63,955 nt of DNA. Source: Planctomycetes bacterium GWF2_41_51. GTDB taxonomy: Bacteria > Planctomycetota > Phycisphaerae > Sedimentisphaerales > UBA12454. Shown here piece after piece: positions 30,152 through 38,553 of the stretch (position 1 is the first letter of the stretch; the number at the start of each line of letters is the position of its first letter). The position numbers were made by a program, and so were the translations under genes. The notes beneath the pieces were generated by a model. It saw nothing but the letters and a program-made list of their open reading frames with translations. It was not told where the DNA came from and searched no databases. The stretch is taken from the NCBI GenBank assembly GCA_001825665.1, contig MHXZ01000084.1, positions 1 through 63,955 of the forward strand, given 5' to 3'.

Positions 30152-31963
30152 TTACATAAAAAGCTTAAGGATTCTGGAGTCTTTTATGTTTATTTTGGTA
30201 TCCTGATTAAAATCGGCCATATCATTATAAAGATCGAAATAATATGGGTCAGGACTGTATAAATCTCCATTTTCGGCCTCTTTAAGTGCTCTGGCATCTT
30301 TTATATTTATAATGCCATCCATATTAATATCTCCGAGCATTGGCGAAAAAGCTTCTTGTCCAGGTCCATAACAAATTCTCATCAGGGGGTCGCCGATTAC
30401 TACTTCAGACCAGCTCAGATACGGGATAGCGGAATAAGCAGCCTCTATGAAGGTAATATCTGCGATTCCATCATTGTCGTTATCTGCCAGCATGTTGTAA
30501 AATAAGAACTGATTGTCGATAGCGGCGTCAGATAAGGGTTCAAAAATATGGCCGATAGCACCGCTGCCGCCGATTGTAATAAAGTCAATAATCTTTGCCT
30601 GTGAAGTTGTCGGGTCGCTGAACATGGTAACTGCGTTAAAACTCTCAAGAGATGTAAAAACTGCGCCGTTTGAGAGTTTAAAGATTTTCGTTCCTGCATC
30701 ACTGCCCGCAAGCAGATACGTTTTCAATTTGCTGTCATCACCGTTTACGCCGTAAGTCGCATAAAGCAAAGCGTATTCATCATCCGCGAAATCTTCCTGC
30801 GTTGTCCCTATGTTGGCCCTCGTATCGAGTACAACACTAATATTCCACGCCATCGGCATTGTAGCGATATTAAGAATCCCGGACACAGGATTAAGGCCGG
30901 TCATCGCTTTATAGCTTTCAGTGTAATCGTCTTTGGTACATATTGTGGTTGCGTCGGGCGGCTGTGAAACATTGGAATCGTACATCCAATAATTTACGTT
31001 GTTGCGAAGATTGTAAACGCGGTTTCGATCCAGTGTACTGGAAAAAGTATCGTCAAGAATCACTTTTACTTTCTGAGGATTGATTCCTTTTGAGAGAGTT
31101 GATGCTCTTTTTGCTCTTTCGAGCATATCCCTTACCGAGAAAATCGCCGACTGTCCCTGCATTTTCGGCCCGTCAAGCCGGCATACAAAATACATATCGC
31201 CTGCGTTAAATTTACGGTTAAACGTACCGTACATCAGCGGCCAGGCGTAATAATCTATTTCACCTTCCATTATGGGCGGCAGACCGACAGTGCACATCGC
31301 ATCATTCCAGACCATCGGTTTTGTACCGGGAAATTCACGCGCAAACAAACTTATACTGCTGTTTCGATAACCCTGATATGGATTGACAATCCGGTTCGCC
31401 GTTCCGGCAGGATTTGAACCATAATCGATATACCAAAGACACGTAAGCTCAGACTCAACTGAGGCGGCCGTTATACTTTGAACATTATTTTGAACTGTAC
31501 TGCCGTTTGACGAATGCGGATTAACTACGGAGCCGAAAGTTGTGTCTTTGATTCTATATGGCATTCCTGCAGTTGTGATGATTATTTTAATCTGCGTTAT
31601 TCTGTTTGGATAATTGACATCCAGCAGAAATGCTCTAAGCGGTTCTGCGATGCATTGATTGTATTTTGTTCTGGTGATAATTTCATCGCCGCTCGTAGCT
31701 GTTTTACCGCTGCTGTCATTCATGTCTGCAAGATAAAGAGCATTTTCCTGCGGTACATCAGGGTGATATTGTCTGTATAGTTTTGCGATATATCTGCTGG
31801 TAGGGCTGTTTGAGTTGACAAGAATAATAACGTCCTGACCGCTTATCGCCGCTGAGCAAACCACCGGCAGGATTAGTATTATCGAAATGAATCCCCACAA
31901 CTTCAAAATCGCTGTATAACGCTTCCATTCGCATTTAAGGCTGCATTTGTTTCCAACCGCCAT
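30152..31963 (-). CDS. TIGR03790-like secreted protein with C-terminal dockerin repeats
   Basis: Secreted protein of about 603 residues. After a signal segment (KLWGFISIILILPVVCSA), the start of the mature part (ISGQDVIILVNSNSPTSRYIAKLYRQYHPDVP) matches my memory of the TIGR03790 family, which occurs in genomes with PEP-CTERM systems. The C-terminus carries two EF-hand-like calcium loops of dockerin type I (LGDINMDGIINIKDARAL and ADFNQDTKINIKDSRIL). Dockerins bind cohesin domains. The gene 15 bases upstream encodes a possible cohesin-like PEP-CTERM protein. An upstream ATG at 32014 is an alternative start, but its extra N-terminus adds nothing recognisable. Confidence 0.82.
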   Translation of the reverse strand: MAVGNKCSLKCEWKRYTAILKLWGFISIILILPVVCSAAISGQDVIILVNSNSPTSRYIAKLYRQYHPDVPQENALYLADMNDSSGKTATSGDEIITRTKYNQCIAEPLRAFLLDVNYPNRITQIKIIITTAGMPYRIKDTTFGSVVNPHSSNGSTVQNNVQSITAASVESELTCLWYIDYGSNPAGTANRIVNPYQGYRNSSISLFAREFPGTKPMVWNDAMCTVGLPPIMEGEIDYYAWPLMYGTFNRKFNAGDMYFVCRLDGPKMQGQSAIFSVRDMLERAKRASTLSKGINPQKVKVILDDTFSSTLDRNRVYNLRNNVNYWMYDSNVSQPPDATTICTKDDYTESYKAMTGLNPVSGILNIATMPMAWNISVVLDTRANIGTTQEDFADDEYALLYATYGVNGDDSKLKTYLLAGSDAGTKIFKLSNGAVFTSLESFNAVTMFSDPTTSQAKIIDFITIGGSGAIGHIFEPLSDAAIDNQFLFYNMLADNDNDGIADITFIEAAYSAIPYLSWSEVVIGDPLMRICYGPGQEAFSPMLGDINMDGIINIKDARALKEAENGDLYSPDPYYFDLYNDMADFNQDTKINIKDSRILKLFM

Positions 31964-32029
31964 CAAACAGATACCCTTTGTCCTATAGTTTAGATTAACC
32001 GGACTTACATCCATTGCCGCTCTATGATT

Positions 32030-32713
32030 CTATTTTTTTCTTAAGAAGGAAAGCAAGCCCGCAAAAGCAAAAATCGCCAGACTCGCAGGTTCTGGCACAG
32101 GTATCACTGTAAAGGTCGCATCCGAATTTTGAGAATCAAAGACTACATCGCCGGCATCTATAACATCATTATCGAATTCCTCACCTTCCGCAAGAATTCC
32201 AAAGAATCCGCCGCCGCCGTTATCGCAAATATTATAAGTTAGGGTTCCGAGTGATAATGCTCTGATTGTGAAGGTGAAAATATCAGTATATCCTCCCACC
32301 CCGACTGTTGAGGGAGCGCCGACATCAGATTGCAGGACTGCGACACTCCGTACTTCGCCGGTTGACGGATTATTAACGCTTGAACTATTCCAACCACTCC
32401 ACATCGTATCCGGATTCGGAGCCAATAACAGAATATTTGCGACATTACCTGTTTTCGTTATTTCCACTATTCCTGTTTGGCTTACGCTTAAATCAACCTG
32501 CCATGTATCAAGCCCGTTATCGGGTGAAGCAAGAGTATCATTAACCCACGCTGAAACGGAAACGGTTACTTCCTCACCTAATTGAAGTGTTGTTTTTGGC
32601 GCGGTCATTTTAAAATTAAGAACGCCGGCATTTGAAATGTTTATAAATACACAGAAGGATGCCAAAAGAAATGCTGTAAATGCACTTTTCTTCACCTGAA
32701 GATTTTTCTTCAT
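32030..32713 (-). CDS. PEP-CTERM protein with cohesin-like domain
   Basis: 227-residue exported protein: signal peptide (SAFTAFLLASFCVFINISNAG), then a domain of about 150 residues whose pattern (TTLQLGEEVTVSVSAW, TWQVDLSVSQTGIVEI, YTDIFTFTIRALSLGT) resembles cohesin-type beta sandwiches. It ends in the PEP-CTERM tail VPEPASLAIFAFAGLLSFLRKK. The ATG at 32713 is preceded by GGAGTGGAG. It is the first gene of the cluster and is likely co-transcribed with the dockerin-bearing protein. The cohesin assignment is tentative. Confidence 0.78.
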   Translation of the reverse strand: MKKNLQVKKSAFTAFLLASFCVFINISNAGVLNFKMTAPKTTLQLGEEVTVSVSAWVNDTLASPDNGLDTWQVDLSVSQTGIVEITKTGNVANILLLAPNPDTMWSGWNSSSVNNPSTGEVRSVAVLQSDVGAPSTVGVGGYTDIFTFTIRALSLGTLTYNICDNGGGGFFGILAEGEEFDNDVIDAGDVVFDSQNSDATFTVIPVPEPASLAIFAFAGLLSFLRKK

Positions 32714-32815
32714 CTTCTCCACTCCTATTCTGCCTTACAAAAAGTCTATAATATCTCTATATTTATATTATATCACAATGTTTATTTGTGTCAAGATTTA
32801 ATAATCACTTAAGAC

Positions 32816-34204
32816 TTAAAAGATGCTGATTTTAACCACTTTGAGATTTTTGCTGTCCAGTATTGCTTCGCAGCTTCTTCTGACAGGTGCAACCCAAAGC
32901 ACTTTTTTGTCCGCATCTTCAATCAAAAAAACGTCTTTTCTTGCAATTACATCAATTTTTTCGGATGTCAAAAATTTGCCAACCCTTTTGAAACCATTTT
33001 GTCCGAAAGGCCTGAATCTATCGCCTGTTTCACGAGGTCTTGCCGATAATGGCAGTTTGATTTGCGCATAATTGAAGTATTCGGTATTTTTATCCTTATT
33101 TTTTATGTCTTCATCTTTTATATTTTCTAAAATTTCTGCATTAATTTCCTTTTCCGCAAAGATGGTCTTGCCGGGTACATTCAAAACTTTTGCCTCAGCT
33201 TTATCCTTTGTATCGGTTTGAGAAATAATAAAAAATTTATCATAACCTTTTGTAATCTTTACTTTAGCAGGAATGTTCAAAAATTTTCCTGCCTGTGCAT
33301 TCTTTGCGAATTCAATTATTTTTTTGAAATGCTCAAATGCGTACTCCCGTAAACCGCAGCCAAGACGCATCAACGCGGTTCGAATTAATTCAACCTGAAC
33401 AGGAGCAGACTGCTGTAAAAACATTTTCACATCAACAGAAATTTGTTTTTCATCTTCCGAAAGAAAACATTTTTGTCTGACAGACCCCGAAATTTCCTCT
33501 ATGCTCTTCGTTAAAACCGCGCAATGACTTGATAAACTGCTTATGTCATCAATAAGATTGGGATTATCTTTCAGCAGATAAGGAATTAGTTTATGTCTTA
33601 TTCGATTTCGTGTGAATTTAACATCGAGATTCGTATGGTCGCTCTGCCAGCAAATTTCTTTGCTCTTCAAATATTCTTCAATCTCTTGCCGTGATAGGCA
33701 AAGCAGGGGCCTTATGAAAGTTTTGCCTTTAATCACTGTTTTTATCCTGATACCCGCAAGGCCTCTAAAACCTGTCCCCCGAATCATACGATGTATAACT
33801 GTTTCAGTATTGTCATTTTTATGATGAGCAGTTGCGATAACCTCGCATTTATTTCCCTCAGCTATTTGACTCAATGCCTCAAGTCTTGATTCGCGAGCCG
33901 CCGTTTCAATTGATAGTTTTTTCTCTTTTGCGTACCGCTTTACATCGACAGATTTTACTTCTATCGGCAGATTAAATTTTTCAGCCAGTGATTTTACGAA
34001 TTCTTCGTCTGCAAGGCTTTCATCGCCGCGTAATTGATGATTAACATGAGCAATAAAAATATCGTTATGAAAAAGTTTATCAAGTATATAAAGCAGGGCG
34101 ACAGAATCGGCGCCGCCGGAAACTGCCAAAAGAATCTTTTTGCCCGAAGGCAAAAGTTCGTTCTGTCTCAAAAAATTTTCAGTTATATTCTCAGCTTTAT
34201 GCAT
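32816..34204 (-). CDS. tilS: tRNA(Ile)-lysidine synthetase
   Basis: TilS, 462 residues. It modifies C34 of the tRNA-Ile CAU anticodon to lysidine so that AUA is read as Ile; it is essential in most bacteria. The PP-loop motif ILLAVSGGADSVALLYIL is at about 24-41, followed by HVNHQLRGDESLADEEFV and the FIRPLLCLSRQEIEEYL segment. The C-terminal TilS domains (ARPRETGDRFRPFG) are present. The start codon falls within the U-tract side of the terminator at 34213-34244 with no Shine-Dalgarno, so translation may be leaderless. Confidence 0.92.
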   Translation of the reverse strand: MHKAENITENFLRQNELLPSGKKILLAVSGGADSVALLYILDKLFHNDIFIAHVNHQLRGDESLADEEFVKSLAEKFNLPIEVKSVDVKRYAKEKKLSIETAARESRLEALSQIAEGNKCEVIATAHHKNDNTETVIHRMIRGTGFRGLAGIRIKTVIKGKTFIRPLLCLSRQEIEEYLKSKEICWQSDHTNLDVKFTRNRIRHKLIPYLLKDNPNLIDDISSLSSHCAVLTKSIEEISGSVRQKCFLSEDEKQISVDVKMFLQQSAPVQVELIRTALMRLGCGLREYAFEHFKKIIEFAKNAQAGKFLNIPAKVKITKGYDKFFIISQTDTKDKAEAKVLNVPGKTIFAEKEINAEILENIKDEDIKNKDKNTEYFNYAQIKLPLSARPRETGDRFRPFGQNGFKRVGKFLTSEKIDVIARKDVFLIEDADKKVLWVAPVRRSCEAILDSKNLKVVKISIF

Positions 34205-34212
34205 ATAAAAAA

Positions 34213-34244
34213 AATCAGGCCTGTATTATTCTACAGGCCTGATT
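34213..34244 (-). terminator. perfect terminator hairpin after lipoprotein gene
   Basis: AATCAGGCCTGTA and TACAGGCCTGATT form a 13-bp perfect stem with a 6-base loop. On the minus strand it is followed by TTTTTT. It ends the lipoprotein transcript, and the tilS ATG lies 9 bases farther on. Confidence 0.9.
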
Positions 34245-34268
34245 AAAAATCATCAAGAATAACAATTA

Positions 34269-35102
34269 TCACTCAAGAGGCATATCATTCGGGTCGCCGC
34301 CGGTAAGCTGCCTGATTCGCTGCTCGATTGCCGCGTTACTATTATGATATACGTCTTCCCTGTCGAGCGATTCCCTATACAGCTCAAGCGCTTCGTCCCT
34401 TTGCACCAGTTGATTATCAAGAAGTTTTGCGGCACTATATCTTGCCGGGTAAGGCGTCGCTGAATCCCACTGAAATGCTCTTTTATAGTAAAGAACGGCT
34501 ATCGAATAATCTCCGAAATATTCGTGTATTCTGCCAGCGTAATAAGCAGCATCATCGATTTTGTCGCTGGTGGGATAATTCTCTATCACTTCGTTAAATC
34601 CATTCAGAGCACGCTGTAATCTCTTTTTGCTGACATATATCGGAACATGATGAGGAAATGCGACGTCTCGATGTTCGACAAGCATAGGAATAGGGAAAAT
34701 AAGATTTGAGCGTTTATAATTGCCTAAAGCTTCTTTATAAACGCCGTCGGCCTTTGGAATAATATCTCTTGCTCGCAGGTCGCTCCCGGCTACTTCAGCC
34801 TGAAGAATGTAGCGGTATCTCGGTGTATCGTCCAGGAATTTCAATTCTCGGTCGACCCATTCGATTTTGAGCTGATTGCCGCTCTGTTCGTAGAATGATT
34901 TAATCTTTTCGAGTTCAGCCCGGTACGCAAGGCGTTTAGCCGCAACTGATTCTGCAAGTGCAACTTCCGATGCCGCTGATGGTGTCATTTGGTCAAACAC
35001 ATCTGATGTAGGCGGCTCATCCATAAAACGTCTGTGCTGTTCGCAGCCGACAGAGATTAATGCTAAAGACGTGAAAAATATTAATAACGCTATCTTTTTC
35101 AT
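34269..35102 (-). CDS. lipoprotein with TPR-like repeats
   Basis: 277-residue predicted lipoprotein: signal peptide and lipobox LALISVGC (Cys about 20). A helical region includes tetratricopeptide-like pieces (YYAGRIHEYFGDYSIAVLYYKRAFQW and ARYSAAKLLDNQLVQRDEALELYRESL). The fold resembles outer-membrane-lipoprotein TPR scaffolds, but I do not assign it to BamD because it is not clearly of that type. The start at 35102 has Shine-Dalgarno AAGGA; the longer frame from 35171 is rejected. It is divergent from 35269. Confidence 0.72.
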   Translation of the reverse strand: MKKIALLIFFTSLALISVGCEQHRRFMDEPPTSDVFDQMTPSAASEVALAESVAAKRLAYRAELEKIKSFYEQSGNQLKIEWVDRELKFLDDTPRYRYILQAEVAGSDLRARDIIPKADGVYKEALGNYKRSNLIFPIPMLVEHRDVAFPHHVPIYVSKKRLQRALNGFNEVIENYPTSDKIDDAAYYAGRIHEYFGDYSIAVLYYKRAFQWDSATPYPARYSAAKLLDNQLVQRDEALELYRESLDREDVYHNSNAAIEQRIRQLTGGDPNDMPLE

Positions 35103-35189
35103 TGGAAATCCTTTCAAATTTAAAATCCATAGTAATAAGATTATCAACTTATAAACGCTTGTCAAGGACATTTGATGACTCTTTAAAAT

Positions 35190-35218
35190 TTGACAAACTT
35201 ACAGTTACAACGTATTAT
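35190..35218 (+). promoter_or_regulatory. consensus-like sigma-70 promoter
   Basis: TTGACA (35190-35195), 17-base spacer, TATTAT (35213-35218). This is one of the best sigma-70 promoters in the window. It drives the two-gene unit beginning at 35269. Confidence 0.75.
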
Positions 35219-35268
35219 ATCCTTGTGAAATACGGAAAAAACAGAAAATTCAGGTGAATACTTAGACT

Positions 35269-35967
35269 ATGTCATTTTTAAAGAGAATATTTAAGATTTT
35301 GGCAAGTCTTCCGACCCTGATTTTCGGAATTATTATAATTGGTGCCGTTTATCTGGTCAGCGTCGGCATTTACCGGGGAGGCACAGCCCTAAACGACCTT
35401 CTTTCCGAAAACAAGACCCTGAAAAAGTCTTTATCCAACCTTACCGATGAAAACAAAATAGGCTACGCCAAAGTTATCGCCCAAACCAGGGATTCAAAAG
35501 GATACGTATTGACGACGACCTTAAAATTCGTCGAAACCGCACGCGATAATGAGCTGAAAAAAGTACTCGAGCGGGAATATACGATAGAAGGAGATATAGT
35601 TCATTTTGATGCTCTAATTGTAAAATTCTCCGACCAGATGGTTATGGACGGTCGAAAAAGAAGTATGTACCTTTGGCGGAGAATCTACGGCGAAAAAATG
35701 TCGCCCCATGCCGGTTTTCCAATCGAACAATTCGGCGAAGAACCCGGCAGATACAGCGATTTACTTAGAGAACTGCCCATAAAAGAAAGGCAGGTTTTCT
35801 GGTCAGGCATCTGGGATTTGGCAAACGACCCCGAAAAACTCTCCGAATACGGCATCTCAGCTATCTACGGCTCGGTAACTTACACCCAGTTAAGACCGAA
35901 GCTGATTTATGTCTTTAGAATTACATCCACAGGCCTGCTTTACCCCGAAGTGATTCCCGAAATTTGA
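35269..35967 (+). CDS. hypothetical membrane-anchored protein
   Basis: 232 residues. One N-terminal transmembrane segment (LPTLIFGIIIIGAVYLVSVGIY, about 14-35) is followed by a short coiled-coil-prone stretch and an extracytoplasmic domain of about 170 residues that I cannot assign. It ends 20 bases before the likely start of the next gene and is transcribed with it from the promoter at 35190. Function unknown. Confidence 0.72.
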   Translation: MSFLKRIFKILASLPTLIFGIIIIGAVYLVSVGIYRGGTALNDLLSENKTLKKSLSNLTDENKIGYAKVIAQTRDSKGYVLTTTLKFVETARDNELKKVLEREYTIEGDIVHFDALIVKFSDQMVMDGRKRSMYLWRRIYGEKMSPHAGFPIEQFGEEPGRYSDLLRELPIKERQVFWSGIWDLANDPEKLSEYGISAIYGSVTYTQLRPKLIYVFRITSTGLLYPEVIPEI

Positions 35968-35984
35968 TTTCTGCGGAACGCGTA

Positions 35985-36503
35985 ATGACAAAGTCAAAGA
36001 GAAGAATTGTTGTCGTCAATGACAAGATGCAGAAAAATTATCAGTACGAACTAACTTCGCCGATGGGCAGAAAATTCGCACCGGATTTCAAACCGCAGCT
36101 TACTCCTCGCCAGATGCTAAGATTAGGCGTCTTTGGCGGAAAGTATATGACAGACTGCCGTGATGAATTTCCTGCTGAATGGTTTAAAGGTGCCAAACTC
36201 AGCCCCGAAAAGCACGATAAAAATCTGAATTTCTTCGGCGTTGACGCAAGCCAGCCATTATCAGTCTGGCGAAAGAAGGGCTGGATTTATCCTGACGACC
36301 CTCGCGGCTGGTTCCAGTGGTATTGCAGATATTATTTAGGACGAAGGATAGAAGACGAAGATCGCAGACAGATTAAGAGGTGGAAAGCAATTCGCCGTCA
36401 TATAGCGCAGATAAAGTTGAATTGTAAAAAGGGCGATTTAACTTGCCGAAAGAAACAGCGTCAGGCTCTTCTCCACTGGGCCTACGATAGCCGAAAGTTT
36501 TAA
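35985..36503 (+). CDS. conserved hypothetical protein (pan-domain family of unknown function)
   Basis: 172-residue soluble basic protein. It has a highly conserved-looking core (QMLRLGVFGGKYMTDCRDEF, FGVDASQPLSVWRKKGWIYP, DPRGWFQWYCRYYLGRRIED) and a C-terminal QRQALLHWAYDSRK. I recall similar proteins in bacteria, plants and fungi without known function. The Trp/Arg/Cys content is high. The start is taken at the ATG at 35985; an in-frame TTG lies at 35964. A domain search and phylogeny would show how widely it is conserved. Confidence 0.75.
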   Translation: MTKSKRRIVVVNDKMQKNYQYELTSPMGRKFAPDFKPQLTPRQMLRLGVFGGKYMTDCRDEFPAEWFKGAKLSPEKHDKNLNFFGVDASQPLSVWRKKGWIYPDDPRGWFQWYCRYYLGRRIEDEDRRQIKRWKAIRRHIAQIKLNCKKGDLTCRKKQRQALLHWAYDSRKF

Positions 36504-36514
36504 TCTTATCTTTA

Positions 36515-36534
36515 TAATCTGTTTAATCAGCGAT
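36515..36534 (+). repeat. dispersed repeat fragment TAATCTG...ATCAG, left of ispD
   Basis: TAATCTGTTTAATCAGCGAT, which matches 37395-37414 in 18 of 20 positions in the same orientation. The two copies flank ispD. Confidence 0.5.
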
Positions 36535-36579
36535 AAAAAAAAAATAAATTCGTGTTCATTCGTGGTTAATTTAAGACGT

Positions 36580-37338
36580 TCACCACTGTGCATCGGCGTA
36601 TGGGCCGACATAGCCTTTTGGTTTTTCTTTTGAACGCGATTTGATAATTGCCTCGGCAATTGCGATATCGGATTTATTCGTAATTTTGATATTCGATGAG
36701 TCGGTTTCGACTATCGCGACTTTATGTCCCAATGCCTCAACAAGCTGCGAATCATCACTTATTTTTGACTTGTCGAGTTTATTTAAATTATCGTATGCTT
36801 TTTTCAGCAAATCTTTTTTGAACACCTGCGGCGTTTGAGCCTCGTACAGTCCGCTGCGGTCAACGGTTTTAACGATTTGTCCGTTCTCGACTTTTTTCAA
36901 AGTCGCAACGACAGGGCAGGCAAGCATCGCGGCTCCATTTTTTTCTGCTGACTTAAAAACATCATCCACCCATTTTTCGGTCAGGCAGCACCGCACCGCA
37001 TCGTGTACTGCGACAATATCGATATCGTCATTTACCATCGCAAGAGCCTTTGCGACGGTCTCAAATCTTTCCGAGCCTCCGATGCAAAGTTTTACTCCGT
37101 GAAAGCTGACGTTTGCGCCGTGCGTGATTTTGAAAATTTCTTCATCTTCAACAGGGATAGACATAATGATTTGTTTAACATCATCTCTGCTGGCAAAAAA
37201 TTCGATACTTCGCATAAACGCAGGCCTGCCGCTCACATCTGCGAATTGTTTTTTCTTTGCCGCTTCGAGATTATGCTTTTGTTCTTTAACGAATCTCGTA
37301 CTGCTTCCCGCCGCACAAATTATTACTGCAATTTTCAT
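36580..37338 (-). CDS. ispD: 2-C-methyl-D-erythritol 4-phosphate cytidylyltransferase
   Basis: IspD, 252 residues. It couples CTP and methylerythritol phosphate in the non-mevalonate isoprenoid pathway. The CTP loop AVIICAAGSSTRF (about 4-16) precedes an unusually long spacer (VKEQKHNLEAAKKKQF) before the usual KQF. The catalytic VHDAVRCCLTEKWVDDV (about 106), CPVVATLKKVE and a C-terminal DSSNIKITNKSDIAIAEAII segment match the family. The spacer is longer than in Escherichia coli. Confidence 0.9.
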   Translation of the reverse strand: MKIAVIICAAGSSTRFVKEQKHNLEAAKKKQFADVSGRPAFMRSIEFFASRDDVKQIIMSIPVEDEEIFKITHGANVSFHGVKLCIGGSERFETVAKALAMVNDDIDIVAVHDAVRCCLTEKWVDDVFKSAEKNGAAMLACPVVATLKKVENGQIVKTVDRSGLYEAQTPQVFKKDLLKKAYDNLNKLDKSKISDDSQLVEALGHKVAIVETDSSNIKITNKSDIAIAEAIIKSRSKEKPKGYVGPYADAQW

Positions 37339-37394
37339 AGTTATTCTTTCTTTAATCGCAGATTACGTTGATTTCACAAATAAATATAATCATT

Positions 37395-37414
37395 TAATCT
37401 GTGTAATCAGTGAT
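37395..37414 (+). repeat. dispersed repeat fragment, right of ispD
   Basis: TAATCTGTGTAATCAGTGAT, partner of 36515-36534. It sits in an intergenic stretch with several AATC/GATT inverted words. Confidence 0.5.
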
Positions 37415-37418
37415 TAAG

Positions 37419-37961
37419 TTAATACTCTATACCTTGCCTGGCGTTTATATTTTTCTCGAACGGATGCTTAATTAATTTCATTTCTGTTACCAAATCTGCC
37501 ATTTTTATAAGTTCTTTACTAGCGCCTCTGCCGGTGAGAATTAACTCGACCGATTTATTTTTCGATTCAATCAAATTTTTAATCAATTCCAAATCGACAA
37601 GTTTCGTTGAAAGGCAGAATACGATTTCATCGAGAATAATAACATCGTATTTTTTCTCTTTCGCTTCGTTTGTGATTTTATCGAAAAGCTGTTTGATTTT
37701 TTTTAAGGTGTTTTCGATTGCCTTTTTATCTGCAAAAGACTTTTTCATATTCCATTTTATATCGAGCGGAACAATCTTTATAGGCAGTTTGGATTTTGCG
37801 ACAGCTTTTCGTTCGCCGAGTTTCAAAGCAGGGGGCTTGAGGAATTGATAAATAATGACAGAATTTCCCCACCCGGCCGCCCGTACCGCAAGGCCGAACG
37901 CCGCCGTTGTTTTCCCTTTCCCGCTTCCCGTATAAACTTGTACTAATCCTTTTTTAAGCAT
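37419..37961 (-). CDS. cobO: cob(I)alamin adenosyltransferase
   Basis: CobO/BtuR type ATP:corrinoid adenosyltransferase, 180 residues. It makes adenosylcobalamin. The P-loop VYTGSGKGKTTAAFGLAVRA is at about 9-28 and the acidic ILDEIVFCLSTKL at about 109. TGRGASKELIKMADLVTEM then matches the family's C-terminal conserved region. No other cobalamin genes are nearby. Confidence 0.93.
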   Translation of the reverse strand: MLKKGLVQVYTGSGKGKTTAAFGLAVRAAGWGNSVIIYQFLKPPALKLGERKAVAKSKLPIKIVPLDIKWNMKKSFADKKAIENTLKKIKQLFDKITNEAKEKKYDVIILDEIVFCLSTKLVDLELIKNLIESKNKSVELILTGRGASKELIKMADLVTEMKLIKHPFEKNINARQGIEY

Positions 37962-38025
37962 AGGAACATGATAAGAAGGTGAATGTAAAAGGTCAATGGC
38001 AAATCGTAAGGGTATACATTAATTT

Positions 38026-38139
38026 AAATAGATTTCTCGACTCCGACAGTTTCACTGTCTGCGCTCGAAATGACATTAGTCGCAGATTGTCATTTCGACC
38101 GAAGTCCCGTGAAACGGGACGAAGTGGAGAAATCTATTT
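38026..38139. repeat. nested-palindrome repeat element (MITE- or REPIN-like)
   Basis: Ends are 13-bp inverted repeats (AAATAGATTTCTC 38026-38038 and GAGAAATCTATTT 38127-38139). Inside lie TCGAAATGACA/TGTCATTTCGA (38065-38075, 38088-38098), the hairpin GACAG-TTTCA-CTGTC (38045-38059) and the perfect hairpin GTCCCGT-GAA-ACGGGAC (38104-38120). It borders the GIY-YIG gene's stop codon. Confidence 0.75.
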
Positions 38140-38436
38140 AGAAGAATCTTCTTCATACCAATCTTCGCTTAAATCTTTCCACGCAGGATTTTCTGAATCA
38201 ATAAGTTCGATCTTTTTTTCGCGTCTCCATTTTTTTATTTGTTTTTCTCTGCCGATAGCCGAAAGAGGGTCTGAAAATATCTCAACATATAACAGACGGT
38301 TAATACTATATTTTTGCGTAAATCCTTTTATCAAATGGTTCTTATGTTGATAAGCTCTCCTTTTCACATTGTTTGTCATGCCAACATATAATGTGCCGGA
38401 TTTACTTGACATTATATAAACATAATAATTTTTCAT
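38134..38436 (-). CDS. GIY-YIG nuclease superfamily protein
   Basis: 100-residue single-domain GIY-YIG protein of the small UPF0213-like family. The motif reads NYYVYIMSS then GTLYVGMTNN (about 3-24), followed by KRRAYQHK with the catalytic Arg region, and EKQIKKWRREKK. Its stop codon lies inside the end of the repeat element 38026-38139, so the last residues (EEDSSK) are encoded by repeat DNA. A half copy of the repeat lies 30 bases upstream of its start. Confidence 0.85.
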   Translation of the reverse strand: MKNYYVYIMSSKSGTLYVGMTNNVKRRAYQHKNHLIKGFTQKYSINRLLYVEIFSDPLSAIGREKQIKKWRREKKIELIDSENPAWKDLSEDWYEEDSSK

Positions 38437-38465
38437 AATTGCGATGCCAGTCTAAATCCACATCT

Positions 38466-38515
38466 TGTCATTTCGAGCGAAGGTGATGAAGTCGCCGAAG
38501 TCGAGAAATCTATTT
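38466..38515. repeat. half copy of the nested-palindrome repeat
   Basis: 50 bases in the same orientation as the right half of 38026-38139: TGTCATTTCGA (38466-38476), a diverged middle hairpin region and GAGAAATCTATTT (38503-38515). Together the two copies bracket the GIY-YIG gene. Confidence 0.72.
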
Positions 38516-38553
38516 AGAAAAGATTCGGTTGAAACAACAGTTTGCACAGGCCG

